Assembly: GCA_963921935.1 (NCBI GenBank) | Contig: OY998181.1 | Span: 124,330,957-124,394,956 of the forward strand | Direction of reading: 5' to 3' | Source of the DNA: Galeruca laticollis | Lineage: Eukaryota; Arthropoda; Insecta; Coleoptera; Chrysomelidae | Length of the DNA stretch: 64,000 bases | Shown here: one piece after another, positions 44,001 to 56,305 of the stretch | How the letters are laid out: every line of letters starts with the position of its first letter | Numbering within the stretch: the first letter of the stretch is position 1 | Made by a program: the position numbers and the translations under genes | Notes under the pieces: generated by a model | Seen by the model: the letters and a program-made list of their open reading frames with translations, nothing else | Told to the model about the DNA's origin: nothing | Database searches by the model: none

Positions 44001-44470
44001 ATGACCACAATGAGTGACTATTATAACAATAAAAGCCAGAAGCCAGACGTCGCTGCCAAATTTGTACTAAAAATACACAAACATGTGAGGTTAGACCCAT
44101 TCTGTTTATCCATCAGCGAGTTAAGTTTTAACCCGAAAGACTTTCCCAGCGTTAGAAATAGGAATACTATTAGTTCTCTGGTATTAACAACGAGTTTTAT
44201 AACAACGAGAAAATGAAGGCATTTAAAAGTTATATGCACACAAGTTTTTTGAGGCAGGATTTGTGACTCAATATGGAGTGAAGAGAGTAGACGATATTTA
44301 TATTGTTGTGGGAACGGTAAGTAATATAATCAAGGAGGATGCAATTATGTACCTGGCTTGCTATTTTCCATTTACAATCAGCTAAATTATGGTTTGTTTC
44401 TTTTTCCAGGTAAAACATTCACAAAGGATGAACGAACCCGATTTAAAAGTGGGTGCTTGTGAACACCGAT
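44001..44470 (+). pseudogene. SWIM-type protein-like pseudogene with a retained intron
   Basis: From ATG 44001 the frame reads MTTMSDYYNNKSQKPDVAAK. Two frameshifts (about 44196 and 44237) are needed to follow SFYNNEKMKAFKSYM and FFEAGFVTQYGVKRVDDIYI. A GT-AG intron at 44317-44409 then joins VVGT to VKHSQRMNEPDLKVGAC. The series TSFY...MKA(F/Y)KS, F...GFV, and V(K/R)HSQRMNE is the leader that precedes a SWIM zinc finger in a large insect family often linked with transposons. The SWIM finger itself is not seen. Keeping a spliceable intron argues against a processed copy. Confidence 0.5.
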
Positions 44471-44479
44471 AAAAGCGTT

Positions 44480-45372
44480 GAAACTGCCCATTTTACCTGT
44501 ATTATATTATAAAAATGATTAAAATACGTCTTAAAATGCTTCAAACAGCGCTGTATAATGCACTCTACAGCTGCGTATGTTCCTCAGACGCCATGTTGGC
44601 ATTTAAGTGGCAGTTTGCTTGAGTACCCTATATCAAACTAAAAGTGTATCTGCCTGTCAACTATATAGTTATCTCTTTTGAAGAAATTATTATGCATGTC
44701 TTGCAATTGTTCTGGTGCGAATGACAAATGCTTGTATTGAATTTCGTTATTTTTCTGTTATTAGAAGATAGTACCAACGCAGTATCTGTTGGATAATATC
44801 GTCAACTAAGTCACTTGTCAGAAAAGCTTCAGCGTTTAGACTTAATTATATTATCTATCAAGTGCAGATATTCTTACGCATCGAGATTATATGTAGTATG
44901 CTTTATCTGATATTTTTAAACCATATGAAAAATGAGCGAGAAACGCATAAATAATAACCATAAACAGACCAAAAATAAATCGTTATTATTTTTTAAAAAC
45001 GTATAGTGCAACCCCATTTTCTAAATTTCTCTCGGTGAATTGCATACTAAGCAAATCTACTTCTAGGAGAGACAGAAATTGTATTGTATCAACCAAACTA
45101 ATAATTCCAAAGACCGGCCACTGAAAGAATACTTATTTAATCTCGATACAATAGGAGATGATAATATTTGTTATGCTCAAAATTCTGCACATTTTACACA
45201 AAACGGTCATAATAATTTAGATTTAGTTTATTATTGCTGCGTGAAAGAAATCATATGAATAAGTTATCCATCGTTAACGTCTAAAAAGTACCCAATAAAA
45301 TGACGATTAGTTTGCATAAAGTTTGTTACGCGGCTGATAATGTGGCACCATATATGTACAACCTCTACGCTA
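44480..45372. other. Nothing recognised
   Basis: No convincing gene or repeat between the SWIM pseudogene and the hAT-like element. Confidence 0.4.
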
Positions 45373-45380
45373 TATCAAAT

Positions 45381-47799
45381 CACAGATAAGCCACAGATAG
45401 ATGAGACATCTAAAGAGCCTGTCGACTTAACAATTGAGTGATGTTGAAAAGATTTCTGTAATTTTAGGTTTTAGCGGTATATTCAAATTTACCGTATTTT
45501 AATCATTTTATTTCAAAATAACCATTTATGGTCCATCAGTCAACATTTCATTCAATTTAACTCAATAATGATTAGATGTTAAGGTAAATTAAATGAAATA
45601 TCAAATGATGGACCATAAATGGTTAATTAAATTGGAAAAAATAAAACAGTAATCATATAAACAGTTTATTTATTTTGGTATGAAAATACACAACAAATTT
45701 CTTTCGCAAAGTACTTTTCTTAACAACCAGAATGACAATAAATAAATTATAATCTAAAAACAATGCAATAATTAAAAAATAATGGATTGGAGTATCATTA
45801 GATTTTTAAATGATGTTAAATCTAGATAAAAGTAGAAAACTATTTATGATAAGTTTATATTCATTTATTTATTTATTATTATACTCCTATAATCACAGAG
45901 AGCTGGACAAACTAGCGGAGTATAACTGCTACTTACTTAATCAAAAAAAGTGCAATGAGTAGTTAACTACTATTTTTGGCAACTTTCTGTGGAAGAAAAC
46001 ATTTGAGTATAATTACTGTGAATGTTAGAACAAAAGTAATTAAAATGCTTTTAAAGGAAAAGTTGTTATATACTGCCCAGCTCTGTAATTACAATGTGCC
46101 AAGTAATTACATATAAAAGTGCTAAACAGCACTTGTGACTGTACAACATTTAAAATAATATATCTAACATTTCATTTCCAATTAAAACACAAAATAACAA
46201 CAATAAATAAGTAAACACACAAATATGTTTGAACATTTATGTCAACAAATGAAAACAAACCGCATACTATTGAAATAATAAGTTTACACATGTTTTTGTA
46301 CTAGGCAAAAAAAATATCAAAAAATGTTTGAATGTTTAAAGTTTTTTGGTTTTTTTTAACTACTTTTTTTGGAGCTTTCGATTTTTTTCGGAATTCTTGA
46401 TTCTTTTTGATTTTTAACTATTTTTTGATTTATTGATTTTTTTAATTTTTTGTCCTTATTGGATATTTTGGATTTTTGGTTACCGCTAGACCAAATACTT
46501 AGACGTAAGCCTCAACAAAAGTTAATACTCACTTTCATTTCCCATAAATTGTCATACCATGGGCTATATATGAAAATCGGCAAGGGATCAATACCTTCCA
46601 TCCCATAGCTGGTGGAGGGAATAGCTATAACATAAAATAAAACCCAGATTATTGCTTCAATGGGTACATTTTAAAATGGAATTGTCTTAGAATGGTGTAC
46701 ACACCAGATATAAATTGAGTGTATGAAAAGAAAAGTACTGAGTGTGTCATTTTATTGAAATTCCAGCTAAGCGCTTTCAGCCATTAGGTCATTCTCAAAG
46801 CTGTCGACAAGAGAAAAACATACAACAGGTACAATGTACATACAATGAAATAAAATGTTTGATGTTACATCATTATTTAAGTAAAATTTGTTAAAATTGC
46901 CCTATAAAGAGGGTGTACACACATATCATTTGGTTGATAATTTCAAATTAGACGTTTCGTTATGTAAATTACAATTGTACACGCTCTTTATATAGTAATT
47001 TTAACAAATTTCACTAAAATAATGATGTAACATCAAACATTTTATTCCATTGTATGTAGCAGTTACAGGGTTTGATGTTTTTTGACACCTTCTGTATGTT
47101 TTTTTCTTGACGAGAGCTTTCAGAATGGCTGAAAGCGATTAGCTGGAATGTTAATAAAATTAAACACTCAGTTCTCGTCTTTTCATTAACTCAATTTACA
47201 TTGTAAAATGTCCAAAATTATAGCATGCTATATTGAATACAATAAAACTTACCATCAATTTTTGTTAATTTCCACACATATGGGAAGGCAAATCAAACTG
47301 TCTTAATAACCTCTCTTCGTCTTTCTCAAATCTAAAGCAACACTGTTTTTTAAAATGAAGGGATCATCAATTCTGTGTTTCATAAAACTAAAGATAATGG
47401 TTGTTAATTGTGAAAGAAAAAATGCTCAAATTTTTTTAATAAAACTTACCGAGTACTCCACTTATTAGACTCCTTCAGAATACACTTTGACATTGTCTTT
47501 TCAATTAATAACAGTAAAGCATCCAAACAACGGATAAATATTACACTATAGCAATTCAAAAATACACCAAAATACCGTAACCTTATAATAACCTCTACAC
47601 TTGAACTAAGAAATGATAACAGTATAACATATAACATGTGGGAACGAGCAATATGATATCGCGCATACGCAGTAATAAAAGTCAATAAAATTTGATTACT
47701 AACGACGTTACAGTTTTCATTAATTTTTTGGAATTATCTACCGATTTTAGTTACTCGACAGGCTCTTTAGATGGCACGGTCTGCAGTGTCCCTAGCCTG
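45381..47799. mobile_element. hAT-like non-autonomous element, copy 2 (2.42 kb, 8-bp TSD)
   Basis: TATCAAAT occurs on both sides (45373-45380 and 47800-47807), an 8-bp target duplication as made by hAT transposases. The ends begin CA and end TG. The subterminal inverted match CATCTAAAGAGCCTGTCGA (45407) / TCGACAGGCTCTTTAGATG (47755) is perfect over about 19 bp; the outermost 25-30 bp are less alike. No transposase ORF; the ORFs here lack family patterns. Similar to 20395-23052 throughout. Confidence 0.72.
46700..47200. repeat. Fold-back inside hAT-like copy 2
   Basis: Equivalent of 21745-22287. CTAAGCGCTTTCAGCCATTA is on the left and GGCTGAAAGCGATTAGCTGG on the right, with GTGTACACACATATCATT near the centre. 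Confidence 0.72.
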
Positions 47800-47807
47800 T
47801 ATCAAAT

Positions 47808-48250
47808 CACTGTGGAACCACTTATAATGGTCACTACACAGCATTTTGCCGACATTCCTACACGGGACAGTGGCACTAATATAACGATTCAAGAGTGCTA
47901 TTAATATCGTGGAAATCTTTAGTCAGTGGAGAAGCATATGTTATCTTCTATGAACAAGATGACACAAAATCCCACCTTTAAGTTTAATAATTTTTGTTAT
48001 TAGTTTTCAAATTTAAATTTTCATTGTCAACCAATGTGCTTATTTGGTTTTTTCTGCAAAATTTATTTATATATTCATATATACATTGTATCCTTTTAAA
48101 TATAAATGAAATCTAATTTTGAAAAAAAAACCATTATAGTACCGAAAGACACAAAGAAGTAAGCATACTTTCTCATTTCACCTAGCTTAGTTTTGAAAGT
48201 ATATGTATTTACAGGTTTTAAACTTAATATAAAATGGATGTTATAAAAGT
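47808..48250. other. Nothing recognised
   Basis: Spacer between two transposons; no ORF or repeat that I can support. Confidence 0.4.
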
Positions 48251-48254
48251 CATA

Positions 48255-50343
48255 TACAGGGTGACTCATTACTAATTGGAAATGATTTAACAGTAGAATC
48301 CTGACTTCAAATTATTAAGATTTATCCCAAAATACCTAAATAAAATGTAGCAGCTTACATGGTTAAGTCCTTTGTTAAAAAATTTAAAAAGGTTTTGTGC
48401 TCAGTACTTAAAACCTATTTTACGTATCCATTTCATTTTTAGCAGGAAATGTAGGCACCGTACACCCTACTGAACTATGTTAAACAAACGTTTCTGGCTA
48501 CTAGCAGAGGCGTACGACAAGAGCAAGAGACTGGTTTATCGTTCCCAAATTCTACGCCACTGACGGAATAGAAATTTTAACCCAATTTTTCGATTGTCCT
48601 ATACTTTTTACATGAATAATGTTCTCCTTTGTCATAATTATAAAGTCAATATTTCTCGAAATATTTTAAGTTGAACATGAAGCTGCACAATTTTTTAAAT
48701 TTTGATTAGTAATAACTATGTCGATGTTTTGGGCCACTGTATTAACAATTAAGATATTGAAATTTATTGACAAAAATAAAATAGATCTTCTAACTTTAAA
48801 ATAATATCAAAATGATTTAAAAATATTTGAAAACGAATAAACTAATTTCTATTTTTAATTACAATCAGATAAGTGGCATTTGATGAATAATTTTTCAATA
48901 TCATTTCTTTTGTGTAGTCTGAATTAACTGTTTCGATCTAATGGGATGCTGTCATAGTTGTTAGTTGTTGAACTTGTGATTGTTGTAAAATTTAAAGTCG
49001 GTTAAATGAAATTGTCTCGACACAACTAATCTTGAAATGCTAGAGATGCTTAGTGTAAAATTTAATGTAAATTTATTCCTGTGTTGCTGCTGCTCGCAGA
49101 TATCAACAAATGTATCCAAACAGAGATCAACCCAATCGGCAAACTTTCTGCAATATTTTTCGTCGATTAGGAGAAACTGCACAATTTAGGCGTAACAGAG
49201 GAATGAAACGACCGAAAATAATAACTGTGGATCAGTAGGATGATATTTTAGTGCGAGTTGCTAATAATCCGGAACTAAGCACTCGGCGTTTAGCAGCAAT
49301 GACTAGAGTAAGCCAATCTTCAGTTTTAGGAATTTTAAAAAAGAAACAATTACATTTTACACGGGTACAAAATTTATTACCTAGAGATTATCCTTTAAGA
49401 ATAAATTTTGCTCAGTGGATGATAAATAAAAAAAATTCACATCGTAATTTTATCAACAAAATTCTTTTGAATAATGAGGCCATATACACGTAGAGCAGTT
49501 TTTAACTAGAGAAAGTCACAATTGGGATATTGCAAATCCCCATATATTTCGAGAATCACATTTTCAGCACGAATTTAAGATAAATGTATGGTGCGGTATC
49601 TTTGGAGATAGTTTGTTGGGTCCATATGAATTACCAGCAAATTTGAATGGTAACCCATATTAACAATTTTAACAAACAACTCTTTACAATCATTTCGAGG
49701 AATTGCCACTTAATCGAAGGAGATACATGTGGTTCATGCAGGATGGAACACCACCTCATTTTCTCGATGACCAATTTCCTCATCGCTGGATTGGCAGAGG
49801 TAATGAATTTCCGTGGCCGCGTAGAACTACCCTAGATTTGTATTTAAGGGGCATCTGAAATCATTAGTATATTCACAAGAAATAAACACTCGGCAGGAAC
49901 TATGGCAGCAAATTGTAAATGCGAATTATTTTATTGCCAATCAGCCCAACATATTTTTTAAACTTAAAAGGTCATTTAGCCAAATAATGAATAAGCTCAT
50001 TAAGGTAAATTGAACATTTTGTATAAAAGGTTTTTACTGTTTTTTTCTGATATTTTCGTGTTATTAAAATTGTAGGTACTTTTATTTAGATTACATTTTC
50101 AGAACCACAATTTGTTTTTAATTCATCCGTTCATTTAATAGTTGTGTTCTTTATTGTTATTACGGATTAAAGTTATATTTGCATATCAAATGCAATCCAA
50201 AACAATGAGCAGCTTCATGCTTACCTTAATTGTAATTCAGTAAGCACCCACATTTTATTTATGTGTTTTTGGTTAAGTCTTCATAATTTGAAGTCAGGAT
50301 TCTACTGTTAAATTATTTCCAATTAGTAATGAATCGCCCTGTA
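48255..50343 (+). mobile_element. mariner-type element with about 69-bp TIRs
   Basis: TACAGGGTGACTCATTACTA (48255) and its inverted copy TAGTAATGAATCGCCCTGTA (ending 50343) start TIRs that match for about 69 bp, through GAATCCTGACTTCAAATTAT. TA lies at each end. It contains a degraded transposase. Length 2.09 kb. Confidence 0.88.
49090..50012 (+). pseudogene. mariner-type transposase, degraded
   Basis: Successive frames give RRYQQMYPNRDQPNRQTFCN (HTH 1), a stop, then ANNPELSTRRLAAMTRVSQS (HTH 2), LHFTRVQNLLPRDYPLRINF and ILLNNEAIYT, where the first catalytic Asp appears as Asn. Next come FKINVWCGIFGDSLLGPYEL, WFMQDGTPPHF (second Asp) and FPHRWIGRG. The region of the third Asp is scrambled (PRRTTLDLYLRG). 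Several shifts and stops; it belongs to the same broad group as the elements at 11738 and 32832. Confidence 0.78.
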
Positions 50344-50668
50344 TACAATTTTTTTTTGAATTTTGTTAGATGGAAGAATAAGTCTAACTTCACATTTATT
50401 GAGCCAGCCGGCCAGCCAAAAGTGTACTTACTCCTTTATTTTAATCAACTTAATGTAGTTAACTTAATTTTTCAATAAATGAGTAAGTTTTAGTTTTCTA
50501 ATTTTTAATTATTTTTATTGAAATTTCTTAATATATCTCAACTTCAAACGCCATTGATACGGTATAAATAGTACAGAGTAGTCTAAGTTGATAAATTGTT
50601 AGATTGTTGACTTATTTAGAACTGATTATATTTTGGTAATGAAATTAATGTATTTTAGAACATTGTTT
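50344..50668. other. Nothing recognised
   Basis: Short AT-rich spacer between the mariner-type element and the fold-back. Confidence 0.4.
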
Positions 50669-52498
50669 ATAGTCCGGGAAAGTAAGGAAATTAAAGGGAA
50701 AAGTTATCCGTAAATTATTTCTCATTTTTTAATAAAATTACATCCCCCACCAACATTTTCCTAGTTCGTCCAATAAATTCCACTGACGCTTGCGACGGAG
50801 CTTGCAAGCACAGCTTGGAACACGTAAAATTCGGGTGTTTTATGCTCCTGGCATTCCTGGATGCGCTTGTAGAAAAAAATTGTAAAGTTAAAAAATGTAG
50901 AAAATCTTTTGCTCTAAAAGGTGACGTAATTCGATTTAAAAAAAAAATTTTCCCGTCCTGAAATTTTCCAACTTTTGTATATTTTTTCGAAAATTACATT
51001 TTCAATTGGCAATTATGAATAAAATAACAATATCAAGGTCAAAACATGGATAAACGTAGAGGGCAAACGTCTAAAAATTAACGTTTTTTCAGATTTGGAA
51101 AATTCAAAATGGCGGCCGCTCAAAATGAAATTATATTTTTTTTCAATCGACTCTAAAGTTATGAACATTAATGATATCGAGACGCGGTTGATTGCAATCG
51201 ATAGAGTGAAAGTTATATTTTTATAAATAAAACAAACACAATTTTTCAAAAAATTTTTACATAATTTTTAACAACATTAACCGAAAAAAAAAATTTATCT
51301 CGTTTTTTCCATTTTTTCCTTTGAAAAATGTAATAATAATATCTTTTTGCATCATGAATATCTTTGTCTTTGAAAGACGCGTATTTTTTGAAAAATCCAG
51401 ATACAATTAGTAGAAGCTGAGATAAACAAGTGTGTTCGATACTGTTACAATATTAATTAAAATTTTCAAATTTTGACCGTTTCGCTCGATTGCTGAATCT
51501 CCACTTTATTTGAGTGCAACTTTTCATTTTTCTCCAGTCAATGGGTACATTCGAAAAAGAACAGTAACCTTAGTTCGCCCCGCTGCACTATGGTGCGACA
51601 GCTGCTTGGCGTGGTGGGGGATCAGCGCTCGTTCTCAGTTGAAAGAAACTCGCGCTTTTTTAATGGTTTTATTCCATAATATTGTCAATTTCTGGTTTTC
51701 CAATAGTATTATCATCGTCCATTTATGGACGATGGTATTATGATTATCAATGATTGCAATCGAGCGAAACGATCAAAATTTGAAAATTTTAATTAATATT
51801 GTCACAGTATCGAACAGAGTTTGCACTTGTTTATCTCAGCTTCTACTAGAGATAAAAAAATATTTTTTTCGTTAAATGTTGTTAAAAATTATGTAAAAAA
51901 AATTTGAAAAATTGTGTTGGTTTTATTTATAAAAATATAACTTTCACTCTATCGATTGCAATCAACCGCGTCTCGATATCATTAATGTTCATAAATTTAG
52001 AGTCAATTGAAAAAAAAATGTTATTCCATTTTGAGCGGCCGCTATTTTGAATTTTCCAAATCTGAAAAAACGTAAATTTTTAGACGTTTGCCCTCTATGT
52101 TTATCCATGTTTTGACCTCGATATTGTTATTTTATTCATAATTGCCAATTGAAAATGTAATTTTCGAAAAAATATCCAAAAGTTGGGAAATTGAAGGACG
52201 GAATTTTTTTTTGGAAAATCGAATTACGTCCCCTTTTAGAGCAAAAGATTTCCTACATTTTTTACCTCTACAATTTTTTTGTACAAGCAAATCCAGGAAT
52301 GCCAGGAGCATAAAACACCCGAATTTTACGTGTTCCAAGCTGCGCTTGCAAGCTCCATCGCAAGCGTTAGTGGAATTTATTAAACGAACTAGAAAAATGT
52401 TGGTGGGGGGATGTACTTTCATTAAAAAATGAGAAATAATTTACGGATAACTTTTTCCATTGAGCAGATTTTTCGACCTTACTTCCCCGGACTGTTAT
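50669..52498. mobile_element. Large fold-back element, arms 825 and 744 bp, 261-bp spacer
   Basis: 50669-51493 and 51755-52498 are inverted copies: ATAGTCCGGG at the left outer end against CCGGACTGTTAT at the right, GGGCAAACGTCTAAAAATTA / TTTTTAGACGTTTGCCCTCT midway, and TTTCGCTCGATTGC / GCAATCGAGCGAAAC at the centre. The central 261 bp carries no recognised gene. ORFs in the arms (52132, 52142, 51013) mirror each other and are not genes. Looks like a fold-back or long-TIR MITE; the superfamily is unknown. Confidence 0.82.
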
Positions 52499-52564
52499 TT
52501 GATACGGAGAATTCAGGATTTCTGGTAAGGTATTTTTTGAAAGTCTCTATTGTCTCATTTTTTC

Positions 52565-53990
52565 TCAGTATTGCTGGCAATCAGTGATGGCATGTTTGAC
52601 AGATAGAATGGTGTTGTAATTATGACATAACTGTGGAGGATCAGGAGTGATTAGACAGCTGTGTGTGATATTTGTTTGTCCAATTCGCAGTCTTCTAATA
52701 ATTATTTTATATCTTGTAGGTAATGAGGGAAGGTCAAACAGATTGTCTGCTACCACGCAACTTCGACAATTTCTGTTCCAGGGTTTTTGACATAACGAGT
52801 AGTTGTTATCTTTAAAGTTTTTCAAGTCTTAGTACAGCTGAACTTTTTCGACAGGAAGATTGAATATTGATGCATATTTTGCTGTACGATCTTTCAATTC
52901 GTTCTCGACTATTCCGATTTGAGAGGGAACCCAAAATAAGGTGACGATTACACCTTCATGAGAGAGTTGCTCGTATTGTTCACGTATTGCTTGTACGAAG
53001 GACTGAGAGTTGTATATGTCCTGAATCTGTTTAATTGAGGAAAGAGAATATAACAACTTTTTTGTAACTTTGGTTTCGGAATTGACGGCATGAACTGAAG
53101 CAAGTAGTTCTCCAGTGTGAACACTGGATTTTGATGAAAGTAAATTTGTAGAGACATTTATTTGGGAGTGAATAACTGAGTATCATACGCCATTGTTGTT
53201 TTGAGAGGCATCAGTGTACAGTACTTTATCGAATTTGGAGTGATAGGTAAGATTCAGGAAGCTTCGAATGAGGAGCTTGTTGGGAGTGACATACTTTGAG
53301 TGATTGCTTAATCTTGATTTTTACCAAATTTTTATTCTAGGGAGGAATGAAGTAACGAGTAATATATTTTGTTTGTTTATGGTCTACATTGGAAAGTAAT
53401 GATGGCAAGATAAAGTTGAATTTTTTGTGTGTGGTAGGGTTTATATACCTCTTGTATATAACGTCATTAGCTGGATTTTCTGGGTGTGCAGATACCTTGG
53501 AAGTGTGTGACAAGAGAAGTTGTCTTCTTAGCCAGATCGGAGGTTCGTTGGCTTCACAGAAAAGACTTTCAATTGGACTTGACCGGAAAGCTTCTATACA
53601 AGTTCGTAGAGCTGAATTTTGTACATTGTTTAGAGGTCGTGAATTTGTTTAGGTGGCCGACATGTAGAGAATACCGCCGTAGTCAATTCTAGAGCGAATA
53701 AGTGACCTATAGATTCTAAGTAATATCTCTTCCTCAGCTCCCCATTGACGGTGGGTGCGATAGGCTTCATAGGATGTTGGGTCCCTCTACACAATTGTCT
53801 TTGAGTTGTTTGATGTGTCCTTTCCGGCTAAGCCTACTATCAAGTACCATTGAAAAACAACTTGGTCAACAGTGCTAATTATTATCTTATTTAAGGTAAT
53901 ATATATTTAGAGTGATCTGTTTATTTCTTCTTTTAGAGAACTCAATGATTTTAGACTTTGCAGGCGAAAATTTGAGACCTATTCGGATGG
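52565..53990 (-). pseudogene. Non-LTR retrotransposon ORF2, 3' part: RT end, RNase H, zinc knuckle (Jockey-type)
   Basis: Minus strand, 5'-truncated. Near 53990 the frame gives GLKFSPAKSKIIEFSKR, the RT palm end. Then 53700-53520 gives SRIDYGGILYMS, RTCIEAFRSS and EANEPPIWLRRQLL. RNase H follows at 53100-52829 (LYSLSSIKQIQDIY, then GVIVTLFWVPSQIGIVENEL with DRTAKYA), where Gln sits at the usual catalytic His of PSH. The tail 52825-52565 reads RRLRIGQTNITHSCLITPDP and CHNYNTILSVKHAITDC. Several frameshifts and stops. 5' truncation is normal for target-primed integration. Confidence 0.75.
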
Positions 53991-54228
53991 GCCATTCGTT
54001 ACGACTCTTTCTTGCAATATATTGGTACAGTTAAATCTAGTACAGTTGAGAAAAAGAAGTTCATTTGTTTTATTATTATTAAACGTGTTAGGTACTCTGT
54101 CCAAAAGTTTTCAAAGTTCGTAAGCAGGATCGGTTTCAGGAGCAAAGTGTCTAAATCTAAATAAAAATTTGTAAATTATAAAATACTCCTTAATTTAAGA
54201 ATGAAGTAAACTGATCTGTGTAGAGAGA

Positions 54229-54254
54229 GATAGAGAAAGAGAGAGAGAGAGAGA
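54229..54254. repeat. (GA)n microsatellite
   Basis: Imperfect GAGA run of about 25 bp. Confidence 0.85.
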
Positions 54255-54900
54255 AGTTCGAAGGTTTTTTGCTTTAGGTATTGTTTATGTTTTCGACGGT
54301 GTTATTTTTAGAGACAGTGGGCCCTGATATAGGACATAGTTTCTCTGCAGGGCTGGGGTTGGGGGTGTTTGATTAGGTGTCATATGTGAGTTGAGAATTG
54401 AGTTTGACTTGGATTTTTGGTGGTGACTGAACAATCAGTCAAGTGGAAAAAAGGTATCTAGAATGGGCAGGGAAAGAAAATTTTGGGCAGAAAATAACCG
54501 GTGAGGAAGGCAGGTTCGGTCAGCAACGAGGGTTGAAGTTGGTTTTGAAAGTGACTGGGATTGGATATTAAAAAGTGTCTAGTATTGAGTGGATTTGGAA
54601 CACGATGAACCACGTTGTGTTGCAGATAGATAGTGAAGTGGGGAAATTTTGAGACTAGACGTTGGATTGGGCTTTTGGGTGTCGATATCTCCAGAGTTAA
54701 TAGTAAGAATTTTGTTTGTGGATTTCCGGATTTTGAATTTTTATTTGATGTTTGTTTAAAAAGTGACTAGAAGAAATAGAGAGGTGTGTAGAAAGTTGTC
54801 GGGTGATAGTGATTGGCTTTTCGAGCTCGAGGAGAGGAGTTTACGTGAGTTGAGTGTATTGTACTCAGTAAATGTAATCGGGAACAGCTGCGGTCATTTG
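54255..54900 (+). other. Possible leader of the following gypsy element
   Basis: G-rich on the plus strand, unlike the neighbourhood, without an ORF. A matching 5' LTR was not found. Confidence 0.25.
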
Positions 54901-54904
54901 GCTA

Positions 54905-55600
54905 GTGAATAAATTCACCATACTACAGGGAAACCGCAGAAAACCTGTAACAACGACGGGGGGATCATTTTTGGAATCATTAGATTGGCTACAAATAAAC
55001 GCAACAGGGAACGAAGAAAATGCGATTTTACTAATTAAGACAAGATTAACTAGAGAAGCTAGAGGTTTGATCACGACGGAAAATTCTATTATAGGAATCA
55101 AGAATTGACTAAAATCAGGAATAAGAGGAGACAACCCAAGCCTTCTCTTAGCGAAACTTAATAAAGTAAGAAGGGGAAGGACGTAACACAGTACGCGACG
55201 GAAATAGAAAAATTAGCAGAGAGACTACAGGAGCATAGGTGTCAGAAGGGGTGCCAGAGCGTTTAGCCGAAAAATATACCAAAGAAGCAACGATTGAGGC
55301 AGTAACTACGAATGCCACAACGGACGCAACAAAAACAATCATAGCAGCGGGAAGTTTTGAAACCACGCAAGAAGTATTATCCAAGTTAGTAACAGTAGAA
55401 GGCATAGTAAGCCAACAACAAGTTTTGCACATGAAGGATAATAGGAACTTTTTCAGGAAATCAAATTTGACTTTAGGAACAATCATAAGAGGGGAAACAA
55501 CGGAGGATTTCACAACGGTAACCCCTCAGGTAGTATAATCAAGGAAATGGCTACGGTAGATACGCAGATTTCAATAAGGAGAGGAAATTAAACAGAAATG
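54905..55600 (+). pseudogene. Gypsy gag remnant
   Basis: ILQGNRRKPVTTTGGSFLES, then NEENAILLIKTRLTREARGL. After a frameshift near 55108 come LNKVRRG and TQYATEIEKLAERLQEHRCQ, a typical Gag capsid helix pattern. More shifts give TTQEVLSKLVTVEG and an Asn-rich tail (NRNGNYNNRINNN) near 55580-55625. At least three lesions. Confidence 0.6.
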
Positions 55601-55629
55601 GCAATTACAATAATCGAATTAACAATAAT

Positions 55630-56155
55630 GTGAAAATATGCAAGATAGAAGATAAAATTGAAGAAAAGAGCAGACAAATAGCCCAATTGAAGAAGGAAAA
55701 CTACGAATTAAGGATGGAAAATATGGAACTAAAAGAAAAAACAGAATTTTTGCAAGGAAACATGACACAGACCCATAAAGGTTTTAGAGAAAAGAATTTG
55801 ATAATACATGGTATAGATGAGGACAACGAAGAAGATGAGGAACAACTAGGAAATAAATTAGAAGATATAATGAAAAAGGTTAATAACACAGTAGATGTTA
55901 GATCAGACATTTTGAAATGTAAAAGAATAAGAAATAAAAATAGTAACAAAAATAGGCCAGTACTAATCATGATGAAAGACGTGAATAAGAAAGTAGAAAC
56001 TTTGGAAGGAACGAATAAATGAAAAGGATTAAAATTAATTAAGATATATGAAACAGGCGAGAGAAAGTGGAGCAAAAGCTAAGATAACCGATAATACATT
56101 AATGGTAAATGATAACCTATACAGTCTAAAAGAACGAGAAGAAAGGAAAAATCAA
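55630..56155 (+). pseudogene. Non-LTR retrotransposon ORF1-like fragment
   Basis: 130 codons with a leucine-rich coiled coil (KSRQIAQLKKENYELRMENM), then REKNLIIHGIDEDNEEDEEQ, KCKRIRNKNSNKNRPVLIMM and, after a shift near 56022, MKQARESGAKAKITDNTLMV NDNLYSL. This combination (coil, KN(L/I)IIHGI, NRPVL, then RESGAK...NDxLY) is that of the RNA-binding ORF1 of insect L1/Jockey/RTE-like elements. It does not belong in a gypsy pol and probably arrived by insertion with deletion, or by template switching. Confidence 0.55.
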
Positions 56156-56305
56156 TAAGAAATATATACAAGATGGAATAAATCAACATATAAGGAAAAT
56201 AACGAAACTAATCCGAAAACTTTGAATAAAATTTACAGCGATAAAAGTTTTAATCAACGAAGAAGTAGATACATTGTCTAGGAAAAATGTGAAATTTGAT
56301 TGTTT

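Noticed and set aside
51510..52432. ORFs at 51510, 52132 and 52142 as genes
   Set aside because: The first is in the fold-back centre without family pattern; the others overlap in antisense in one arm and mirror the other arm.
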